Assembly (NCBI GenBank): GCA_003520455.1
Contig: DOUV01000809.1
Coordinates: 1-10,691, forward strand
Source of the DNA: Chloroflexota bacterium
Lineage (GTDB): Bacteria; Chloroflexota; Anaerolineae; Ardenticatenales; Ardenticatenaceae
Reading direction: 5' to 3'
DNA: 10,691 nt
Every line of letters begins with the position of its first letter. The stretch's first letter is position 1. Positions 9,001-10,691 of the stretch are shown here, one piece after another. The notes below the pieces were generated by a model. That model was not told the origin of the DNA, made no database searches, and saw only the letters and a program-made list of their open reading frames with translations. The position numbers were made by a program, and so were the translations under genes.

Positions 9001-10288
9001 CTTCATTCTCGATCCCACCGATCAGGTGCTGGAAGAACGCGACGGCAGCGACCAGTTGTTGGCGCGCTACACCTACGATTGGGACATCGACAGCCCGCTG
9101 ACGATGGAGCGCGGCGGCGATACCTACTACTACCACACCGATATGCTGGGCAACGTGACCGAGGTAACCGACGACGCCGGAACGCTGGTGGAGCGCTACA
9201 CCTACGACGTCTATGGCCAGGTGAGCATCTTCGATGGCAGCGGCAACCCGCTGGCCGAATCCGCCATCGACAACCCCTACCTGTTCGCTGCGCGGCATTT
9301 CGACAACGAGAGCGGGCTCTACTACTACCGGGCGCGCATGTACCACCCGTCGCTGGGGCGCTTCTTGCAGATGGACCCGCTGGGCTACGTGGACGGGATG
9401 AACCTCTACACCTACGTGGGCAACAACCCGGTGGGGGAGCGCGACCCCTTTGGGCTCAAGAGGCCCTGTCGAGACAAGCGAGATGTCGCCGACAAGATCT
9501 GCAGCACCGAATGGGCCAAAGAACTGGCGCGCCGGCTCAAGGCGAAGAGCGTTCAGACGAAAGATGAGATAAAGAGGCTGAAGCAAGAGTACATTGGGGA
9601 TATCCCCCTCGGGGTGACGGGGGCAGCTAAGGATGTGATGCAGTGGGTGAGGACTGTCGGTCCCCAGGCTCGATACGTGGGTCAACAAGCCACCAAATAT
9701 CTTGGCCCCCTCATCGCAACCGGTGGGTACGGGTTGCATTGGATGAGTGCGGGGATAGAGAGGAGTATTGGGGCAGGAAAGACCATCGGTGGTGCAATCA
9801 TGAAAGTCGCGGGCAAGCTGGGCCGCGGCGGCATAGCGGTGCTCAAGAACCCGCTCACCTGGAAGGCCGCGGCCGTTGCCGGCGTGTTTATCGTCTCCTT
9901 CTGCGGTACCAACTACCTGATGAACAAGACCGGACTGAAGCAGACTATGCGCGATTTCGGAGAGTGGGCCTACGATGCCGGGGTCTTTGTGAGCGACGTG
10001 GCGGTGGAGACGGCGGGGAACTTCGATCGCGCCGGCCGTCGAATCGGCGAGTGGTACGCGGACGATTACACACCCTGGGCCAGAGATGCGGGGAGCTTTG
10101 CCTACGATGTGGCTGTTGAGACGGCGAACAACTTTGACCGCACCGGCCGTTGGATTGGAGATAAGGCCTACGACGCCTACGAGGCCACCAGCAGTGCAGC
10201 CAGCACAGCCTACAACGCCACAAGGCGAGGCCTCGGTGCTGGGCGGGGTATTATCAGTAGCGCCTACAACTGGGCCACGAGCTGGTGA
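2..10288 (+). CDS. Giant secreted Rhs/YD-repeat protein with dockerin, Ig, beta-helix and variable C-terminal tip (5' partial)
   Basis: The frame is open from the left edge, with no stop between position 2 and the TGA at 10286-10288, which is followed at once by an in-frame TAG. The true start and any signal peptide lie upstream. The GTG at 74 falls inside a dockerin calcium loop, so it is not the start. Residue numbers in this annotation count from that GTG. Domain order: dockerin-like, two Ig-like domains, Cna-B/carboxypeptidase-regulatory-like, ZU5-like, Rhs N-terminal module with FlgD-like Ig, repeat-derived linker, long parallel beta-helix, about 1,200 residues of YD repeats, the Rhs core with DPFGL, and a 276-residue tip. 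Rhs/TcC family proteins form a hollow YD-repeat shell that encloses a C-terminal effector and cleaves it off after the conserved core; this is family knowledge. Surface attachment through the dockerin and a role in contact-dependent antagonism or adhesion are inferences. The next gene begins 41 nt downstream and is probably co-transcribed. Confidence 0.93.
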   Translation, partial: HRLPPQGPNQAPGTFWADLDGDRDVDEGDLQSIAQFWNCATGDACYDAALDFNTDGLIDALDMAYVGNEYDVTPPDLTVSGPADGSVVGGATVTVSGVISDKHAVNVTVNGVAATFAPLLAGAGSAARSFSATVPVTAGNQALHVVATDEVGQTTSSDRFVGVDGDGPMIRVQVPENRQSVYTLRPTVVISYTDFYVAVDPTTLQVSLTDASGTSTDVTGDLTAGPDSANGQVSFDLAQDSAYTLTASVADTLGNVGTLRTTFYVPTDPASITPPEAPENAGWVSGVVYDSSTCGGELEHDPIDCQGLAGAEVTLFKIDSATLSQARTQREAQLATAKEPVTYQPTGAQFSNQVQGTVVTGPDGFFAFPADQTARYELRVDKAGYTYGQRVVEVVRERSAPVNEIYLTPLDPAVTTCDEGGCSHTSADGQMQVDIPAGAIRSGDEIPVTATAFDQVNYLPSGGLPPGTWETYGFNIGGTSTYSFTQPITVRIKNSKGFPPGTVIPLGFWNAELLQWEHAGTSVVDPTGEWVEMQVTHFSTFDCNDPVTVGTAGINGNSTTENDRCCSEKKAGSSEIILRSGVMRESVSLPPVRVLGAPGDLSFKYDSGRADPNELIEVDLNLDMSAGAQLGDYVQAELFIEGEKTANFTFAASELVQGGEIGRFRFLWDGRDARGNRLPPGVYRYALHVRVPYMAQYYWSLNNRFGGPPDYTRPTGVFTTATDDQWIYGSVSLIADPGGPFGMGWVLEGMQRLYEDEAGRILIDDGSNDLTEFYFPAKNLLREEAQGGGLAAHEVTGLHGLYVPEVAERVEQLAVSGEQWSVNSEQLAVGGEQWSVNSEQLSVSEERWPVAEEQQEVVSGRPVGEEPREGATTAPGPVDSVTPARPVTAEPAGPVPEATPVLEPEPAGPTPEITPEPEPELEPLPPPVVYDVTALNTNVAGTIITHTTWTITDSPYILTGDVVITGGVTLTVEPGVVVQGQDNVELKVQGHLQAVGTASQPITFTSATDSGPNQWSGLVFDGGTGELRHATVRYGGDPNGIVNGSNITVRNVTAGEVRLESSRLLSESYQYAYTNYGLYVADSRVVVSDTLFANIGNNTGDYALYATGAATVLTVTTSTFQDNAGWGLYTTGSAAAWVTDSTFSGNGYYPLRTEAFNLHRVLSGNTFTGNTPNRLLTLGSGLPASIIFSTANGLAGYELENDFTVPAGITLTVAPGVPVMGRNGKQLKVQGHLQAVGTVTQPITFTSAADSGPNQWSGLVFDGGTGELRHATVRYGGDPNGIVNGSNITVRNVTAGEVRLESSRLLSESYQYAYTNYGLYVADSRVVVSDTLFANIGNNTGDYALYATGAATVLTVTTSTFQDNAGWGLYTTGSAAAWVSDSAFSGNGHYPLRTEAFNLHRAFSGNAFTGNTPNRLLTLGSGLPASIIFSTANGLAGYELENDFTVPAGITLTVAPGVPVMGRNGKQLKVQGHLQAVGTVTQPITFTSAADSGPNQWSGLVFDGGTGELRHATVRYGGDPNGIVNGSNVTVRNVTAGEVRIESSRLLSESYQYAYTNYGLYVADSRVVVSDTLFANIGNNTGDYALYATGAGTVLTVTTSTFQDNAGYPLRIPVAALSQLQFNVFIQNGYDRARLYGDDTFTTNLTLAPQNGLSGYEFEGNVTLAAGANLTVAPGTSLYWNPGKRLTVHGLLNAIGTEAQPITFTSSADTGPGQWQGITLGDGAAEIERATIRYANTGLKVQNGQARVRYATIANNSAYGIHLAGSSADFSLHGSDVSGNGSYGLLNQTGVEVDARYNWWGHPSGPYHPSANPGGQGNRVSDDVLFVPWLEQQITDLGIQSQTPADNTELTYDAQTDTYTRHYPDGTQVHFNTDGTHDYTLDPAGNKTAYVYNPDGTPARIEVYAAGEPNPRWVWVFSDQSSVNSDQRILMTDPAGRVTTFEINRHGDLVRVVYPDGATRSFAYDSAHRMTQNRDELSRLTTYVYDAYGRITQVKLPPRPVYDPQTGQMSTVQEVHGYTPSDVAYQLVNEMDTGSPITPTDALITSTKLVDGVVFGRGGYQAHTNEWGSVTEVTDAAGKSTRYERDERNRITRATLPSGRCIEYTYDEKGNRLSESHMGPSQCALAPADRDPAQIQTWTYTYEPRFNQLKSATDPLSNTTRFLYDYDVGGGEAGKLAEVRYPTVADENGTLITPTVRYAYNAWGQMEAITDERGTATRFIYTQGTADEAADGGNPLFAPGVTPVPGLLTKVVEDEAGIAQTTMRKDFDAAGNPRILVGAACCGGQGPETHYAYDAWGRVVSMTDPLSIATRYEYDAAGNLTREIQDYTTDSTTGRNVVTQYTYDSAGNMLGVRTEEGEIVSEIATDYDIDQRPVAFVDALGYRTVSIYDDANQLVGVRDPEGREWSFTYTADRQLETFTDRRGTVMRREYGDFGRLARQIADDGGMNLLAGSGLRLATTYGYDAAGRVTTMTNPLGVITAFEYDALSRVVSEIQDVGGLNRTLASAYDAAGNLRRVTDERGVTTRFVYDALGRQTTITADVGGLNQAISFAYDSHSNLRRVTDPRGVVTSLEYDALNRVTLERLDDGGLGTETRYGYDRLGNLNRITDPNGRVTSIESNAFGLPVRELRDVGGMGAETQYLYDNALRLIGMTSANGETSHYRYDALDQLIAEQYPDGTTVHYAYDGEGNLLTRTNQAGEVVTYTYDALGRQTRRTMPDSSQTYAYDDMGRLVQAASHSGEHDSALNYVYNALGHPVSGTQQLDARSWEMTWDYGYPRGVVTQTYPSGAVRVYQADAVGRLQSLRRGDGASVASYTYDDVNGRYILHHGNGLQTTYIYDNLYRITDINSAVAHYGYSYDAVGNVTSMQRYHVNGAPSDVYQYDGLDQLTRVTYGLSGETADYLLDKLGNRLQVSRNGTAVPYLPNNGSQLTDPMNRYAQVGSVPLNHDLKGNLLGDGAYDYSYDALNRLVEVSESGGKTTEYLYDALDRRIAKVVDGAITHFILDPTDQVLEERDGSDQLLARYTYDWDIDSPLTMERGGDTYYYHTDMLGNVTEVTDDAGTLVERYTYDVYGQVSIFDGSGNPLAESAIDNPYLFAARHFDNESGLYYYRARMYHPSLGRFLQMDPLGYVDGMNLYTYVGNNPVGERDPFGLKRPCRDKRDVADKICSTEWAKELARRLKAKSVQTKDEIKRLKQEYIGDIPLGVTGAAKDVMQWVRTVGPQARYVGQQATKYLGPLIATGGYGLHWMSAGIERSIGAGKTIGGAIMKVAGKLGRGGIAVLKNPLTWKAAAVAGVFIVSFCGTNYLMNKTGLKQTMRDFGEWAYDAGVFVSDVAVETAGNFDRAGRRIGEWYADDYTPWARDAGSFAYDVAVETANNFDRTGRWIGDKAYDAYEATSSAASTAYNATRRGLGAGRGIISSAYNWATSW
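53..187 (+). other. Dockerin-like module with two EF-hand-type calcium loops
   Basis: Two 12-residue loops match the type I dockerin pattern. The first, DLDGDRDVDEGD (53-88), has Asp at positions 1, 3, 5, 9 and 12. The second, DFNTDGLIDALD (152-187), has Asp/Asn/Asp at 1, 3 and 5 and Asp at 9 and 12. Each is followed by a short helix-like stretch, and two cysteines (residues 15 and 21) between the loops could form a disulfide. Dockerins bind cohesin domains in a calcium-dependent way. The adjacent gene at 10330 encodes the beginning of a cohesin-like domain, so a partner may be encoded next door. A cohesin could also lie just upstream in this same protein, outside the window. Confidence 0.82.
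221..800 (+). other. Two bacterial Ig-like beta-sandwich domains
   Basis: Residues ~50-140 begin with the TPPDLTVSGPADGSVV-type opening common in bacterial Ig-like domains and continue with alternating beta strands (VTVSGVISD, VNVTVNG, LHVVATDEVGQ). Residues ~141-243 form a second, similar unit opening with DGDGPMIRVQVPEN and ending ADTLGNVGTLRTTFYV. The 'A(T)DxxGN/Q' strand near the end of each is the usual signature of this fold. The role is probably that of spacers or adhesive stalks between the dockerin and the Rhs part. The exact Pfam subfamily cannot be fixed by eye. Confidence 0.7.
848..1234 (+). other. Carboxypeptidase regulatory-like / Cna-B-like domain with insertion
   Basis: Residues 259-387 open with WVSGVVYD, followed by LAGAEVTLF, then GPDGFFAFP, YELRVDKAGY and VVEVV. 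This is the standard strand order of prealbumin-like carboxypeptidase-regulatory or SdrD/Cna-B repeats (G-x-V / L-x-GA-x-V / T-x-x-DG-x-F-x-F / L-x-V-x-x-x-GY). Between the second and third strands lies a charged insert of about 40 residues (around residues 300-340, rich in Gln, Arg, Ala), which is longer than usual. Cysteines flank the start (residues ~269 and ~279). The function is inferred to be a structural spacer. Confidence 0.65.
1277..1624 (+). other. ZU5-like domain ending in a His-Phe-Ser motif
   Basis: Residues 402-517 read as a ZU5-type beta domain: a MQVDIPAGAI opening, then IPVTATAF, a YGFNIGG turn, ITVRIKN, a P-x-G-T-V-I-P-L-GFWN strand and a final VEMQVTHFSTF strand. ZU5 domains of PIDD and UNC5CL self-cleave between Phe and Ser of an HFS motif, and the motif here (H513, F514, S515, nt 1610-1618) sits at the equivalent end strand. 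Whether this bacterial copy cleaves is unknown; the motif is common at this position in large bacterial surface proteins. It is followed by a Cys- and Asn-rich connector (residues ~518-545). Confidence 0.5.
1736..2431 (+). other. Rhs N-terminal module with embedded FlgD-Ig-like segment
   Basis: Residues 555-786. The opening SGVMRESVSLPPVRV...LSFKYDS corresponds to the start of Rhs/YD proteins (a 'sLP' strand, then 'L-x-F-x-Y-x-S'). The segment ending in GPFGMGW (W721) and then RLYEDEAGRILIDDGSN matches the 'FG-x-GW ... L-x-x-DG-x-x-x-x-DG' region that forms the plug end of the Rhs shell. Between these lies a FlgD-Ig-like stretch, residues ~585-670, with FRFLWDGRDARGN followed by GVYRYALHV (W-DG-x-D-x-x-GN ... 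G-x-Y). The module then runs into the repeat-derived linker instead of continuing directly into YD repeats. Confidence 0.75.
2432..2578 (+). repeat. Heptanucleotide tandem repeat (consensus GAGCAGT-like) translated in frame
   Basis: From 2432 the sequence divides cleanly into 7-mers: GAACAGT, TAGCAGT, GAGCGGT, GAGCAGT, GGTCGGT, GAACAGT and so on. There are about 14 good units to 2529 and decaying units to about 2578. A higher-order period of 42 bp (six heptads; 2439-2480, 2481-2522, 2523-2564) gives a 14-residue protein repeat of the type LAVSGEQWSVNSEQ. Other frames of the same tract contain TAG and TGA, so only a compatible phase can be carried inside a gene. Such CAGTGAA-type heptad tracts are known mainly as intergenic short tandem repeats in cyanobacteria and Chloroflexota. 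Here the tract forms a flexible, polar linker between the Rhs N-terminal module and the beta-helix. Confidence 0.93.
2579..2785 (+). other. Pro/Glu-rich linker
   Basis: Residues ~836-904 are dominated by Pro, Glu, Ala, Thr and Val, with repeated EP/PEP/TPE motifs (for example PEITPEPEPELEPLPPP). This is typical of an extended, disordered spacer in a secreted protein. It continues from the heptad tract and ends where the first beta-helix strands begin. Confidence 0.85.
2957..3679 (+). repeat. 723-bp tandem repeat, unit 1
   Basis: Begins CTGAAGGTGCAGGGCCACCTG and encodes 241 residues of beta-helix. By eye it differs from unit 2 at about 20 positions (~97% identity), with most changes in the last third (3410-3590). 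The period is exactly 241 codons, so copy-number changes would keep the frame. Confidence 0.95.
3680..4402 (+). repeat. 723-bp tandem repeat, unit 2
   Basis: Full-length copy starting with the same CTGAAGGTGCAGGGCCACCTG at 3680. It is nearly identical to unit 1. The first ~420 bases differ from unit 3 at about nine positions. Confidence 0.95.
4403..4821 (+). repeat. 723-bp tandem repeat, unit 3 (identity ends at 4821)
   Basis: Near-identical to unit 2 up to the codons for TFQDNAG. At 4821/4822 the sequence jumps to a stretch aligning with unit 2 only after skipping 69 bases (23 residues, about one beta-helix coil), and from there it is strongly diverged. Some bases (TATGTG at ~4682) match unit 1 rather than unit 2, hinting at exchange between copies. 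Confidence 0.9.
4822..5300 (+). repeat. Diverged beta-helix repeat continuing the array
   Basis: The protein here still aligns with the units (YPLR, NGLSGYEFEGNVTLAAG, LTVAPG, RLTVHGLLNAIGTEAQPITF, ERATIRYA), but the DNA is clearly different. The equivalent of the unit start is at 5057, 654 bases after unit 3's start (723 minus 69). This looks like the older part of the array, preceding the recent duplications. Confidence 0.8.
5749..5800 (+). repeat. Second in-frame heptanucleotide tract with inverted repeat
   Basis: Heptads TTTCAGT, GATCAGT, CATCAGT, GAACAGT and GATCAGC run from 5749 to 5783, followed by reverse-oriented heptads up to 5800. TCAGTCATCAGT (5758-5769) and ACTGATGACTGA (5788-5799) form a perfect 12-bp inverted repeat around an 18-nt loop. 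The translated segment (SDQSSVNSDQ) resembles the peptide from the tract at 2432 and sits where a YD repeat would normally have its Tyr-Asp turn. It shares the 14-mer TCAGTGAACAGTGA with the first tract (2504-2517 and 5765-5778). Confidence 0.88.
7484..8023 (+). repeat. Four regular 135-bp (45-residue) double-YD units
   Basis: Units start at 7484, 7619, 7754 and 7889, each opening with a D-V/D-G-G-L/M turn and containing two YD-type strands (YDAAGNLRRVTD ... YDALGRQ). The spacing is exactly 45 residues with no indels, unlike the irregular repeats on either side. The DNA of the units has diverged, so the duplication is old or only structurally constrained. Confidence 0.85.
9272..9457 (+). other. 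Rhs core / autoproteolysis segment ending in DPFGL
   Basis: Residues 3067-3128 match the hyperconserved Rhs-associated core: NPYLFAARHFD, SGLYYYRARMYHPSLGRF, LQMDPLGY, GMNLYTYVGNNPV and DPFGL. In TcC and Rhs proteins, aspartates here catalyse cleavage directly after the DPxGL leucine, so release is predicted between L3128 and K3129 (9457/9458). The usual RxYDP is RMYHP here, with His for Asp, a variant seen in some family members. The DP in LQMDPLG and in DPFGL are both kept, so the protease is probably intact. Confidence 0.93.
9458..10285 (+). other. Variable C-terminal tip of the Rhs protein, unassigned, membrane-associated features
   Basis: 276 residues follow DPFGL. They begin with a basic, lysine/arginine-rich helix region (residues 3129-3175). 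Next is a glycine-rich hydrophobic/amphipathic zone (3210-3258: LIATGGYGL, IGAGKTIGGAIMKVAGKLGRGG). Then comes a probable transmembrane helix (3263-3282: WKAAAVAGVFIVSFCGTNYL) and a duplicated acidic/aromatic 37-residue unit (3301-3374), ending in a Ser/Ala/Tyr-rich tail. I recognise no nuclease, deaminase, ADP-ribosyltransferase or protease motif. Membrane insertion or pore formation is a possible role from composition alone. Base composition between ~9540 and ~9790 is visibly less GC-rich than the shell, as expected for exchanged tips. No immunity-type gene follows within the window. Confidence 0.7.
9974..10195 (+). repeat. Duplicated 37-residue unit in the C-terminal tip
   Basis: Unit A (9974-10084) and unit B (10085-10195) each read DAG-x-F-x-x-DVAVETA-x-NFDR-x-GR-x-IG. 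Nineteen of the first 25 residues are identical, followed by a looser aromatic/acidic end (YADDYTPW, KAYDAYEA). The DNA differs at many third positions, so the duplication is not very recent. The function is unknown. Confidence 0.9.
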
Positions 10289-10329
10289 TAGGCGTGGTCG
10301 TGAAGAGAGACGCATAAGGAGAGTTATCA
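10289..10329 (+). promoter_or_regulatory. 41-nt intergenic gap with ribosome binding site
   Basis: AAGGAGAG at 10316-10323 lies six bases before the ATG at 10330, a near-ideal Shine-Dalgarno sequence that fixes the start of the next gene. No terminator hairpin or promoter-like elements are visible in the gap, so the two genes are probably in one transcript. Confidence 0.85.
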
Positions 10330-10691
10330 ATGGGGCACATCCGGAGGGTGGTTGCAGTCCTGGCCGTGGCGCTGTTGCTCGGTGCCATCGGGGTCCAGCA
10401 GCGCGATCTCATCCTGGCTGCGCGCACCGTGCTGCCGTCGCCTTCTTCCATCGAATCCGGCGAAGCACCCTGGGAGGCCCCGGTGGCCGCTAACACGGCC
10501 ACCCTCAGCCTGAACGCGCCGGCAGACCCGGTGACAGTCGGCGAAACCTTCACCGTCACCGTCGGCGTCAGCGATCTCAGCGAGCCGCTGGCGGCCTTCC
10601 AGTTCGACCTGGGCTACGATTCGACCATTCTCCGCTTCGTCCGCATGGAGGCCGGCGGCGGCCTGCGCGCCACCGGCCGCAGCGTCGTCTG
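10330..10691 (+). CDS. Exported protein with N-terminal cohesin-like domain (3' partial)
   Basis: ATG at 10330 is preceded by a strong ribosome binding site; the frame is open to the right edge (120 residues seen). Residues 1-31 form a signal peptide: a basic HIRR, then VVAVLAVALLLGAIGV, with a likely cleavage near ILAA-R. A Pro/Ser/Glu-rich spacer follows. From residue ~58 the sequence matches the start of a cohesin domain: TLSLNAPADPVTVGETFTV, then VGVSDLSEPLAAFQFDLGYD, then LRFVRMEAG (V-x-V-G-x-x-F-x-V-x-V-x-V ... A-x-x-F-x-L-x-YD-x-x-x-L-x-F). Cohesins bind dockerins, and the preceding protein carries a dockerin-like module, so these may interact. Alternatively this gene may be a second copy of the same cohesin-dockerin-Rhs layout, with only its first part visible. 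Confidence 0.85.
   Translation, partial: MGHIRRVVAVLAVALLLGAIGVQQRDLILAARTVLPSPSSIESGEAPWEAPVAANTATLSLNAPADPVTVGETFTVTVGVSDLSEPLAAFQFDLGYDSTILRFVRMEAGGGLRATGRSVV

Larger units (their letters stand above)
5528..9271 (+). other. YD-repeat (Rhs) shell
   Basis: Residues ~1819-3066 start with TPADNTELTYD and RHYPDGTQVHF, the segment that normally follows the Rhs plug. They continue with dozens of YD repeats of the form G-R-x-x-x-x-x-x-D-x-x-G-x-x-x-x-x-x-YD (for example YDAAGNLTREIQD, YDALGRQTTITA, YDALNRLVEVSES). In TcC and Rhs proteins such repeats wind into a hollow beta-barrel cocoon around the C-terminal effector. Less regular inserts lie at ~5990-6180 and ~6660-6760, and a Cys-Cys-Gly motif lies near 6841. 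A short heptanucleotide tract interrupts the repeats at 5749-5800. Confidence 0.95.

Noticed and set aside
7937..10330. A ~800-residue open frame on the minus strand
   Set aside because: It lies opposite the YD repeats and Rhs core, whose protein motifs are unmistakable on the + strand. Its low-complexity Val/Gly/His-rich product matches no family and is a by-product of high GC.

Overview
The window is filled by one giant open reading frame and the start of a second gene just downstream, both on the + strand. The DNA is GC-rich (roughly two thirds by eye). The proteins are secreted, multi-domain types. A cohesin/dockerin pair, an Rhs (YD-repeat) protein with a beta-helix insertion, and heptanucleotide repeats inside coding DNA together suggest a Chloroflexota-like (Anaerolineae or Caldilineae) environmental bacterium. 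That assignment is an inference; no rRNA or other marker is present.

Layout: (1) Nucleotides 2-10288 are the C-terminal ~3,430 residues of a secreted or surface Rhs/YD-repeat protein whose start lies off the left edge. In order it carries a dockerin-like module with two complete calcium loops (53-187), two Ig-like domains (~221-800), a carboxypeptidase-regulatory/Cna-B-like domain (848-1234), a ZU5-like domain ending in a His-Phe-Ser motif (1277-1624), and the N-terminal Rhs module with an embedded FlgD-Ig-like segment (1736-2431). A heptanucleotide-repeat tract translated in frame (2432-2578) and a Pro/Glu-rich linker follow. Next comes a very large right-handed beta-helix (2807-5491) built around 723-bp near-identical tandem repeats. 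The YD-repeat shell (5528-9271), the conserved Rhs core ending in DPFGL (9272-9457) and a 276-residue variable C-terminal tip (9458-10285) complete the protein. (2) A 41-nt gap holds a strong ribosome binding site. (3) Nucleotides 10330-10691 are the N-terminus of a second exported protein with a signal peptide and the beginning of a cohesin domain.

How they may work together: the Rhs shell is expected to enclose and autoproteolytically release its C-terminal tip, as in TcC/Rhs proteins. The upstream modules would provide surface display and adhesion, and the dockerin could dock to a cohesin such as the one encoded next door. The tip matches no toxin family I recognise. It has a glycine-rich hydrophobic zone, one probable transmembrane helix and a duplicated 37-residue unit. 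No small immunity-type gene follows it within the window.

The most notable points are the beta-helix inserted inside the canonical Rhs N-terminal region, its three near-identical 241-residue units, two in-frame heptanucleotide repeat tracts that bracket this insertion, the unassigned tip, and the dockerin/cohesin adjacency. No RNA genes, CRISPR arrays, insertion sequences or promoters were seen.
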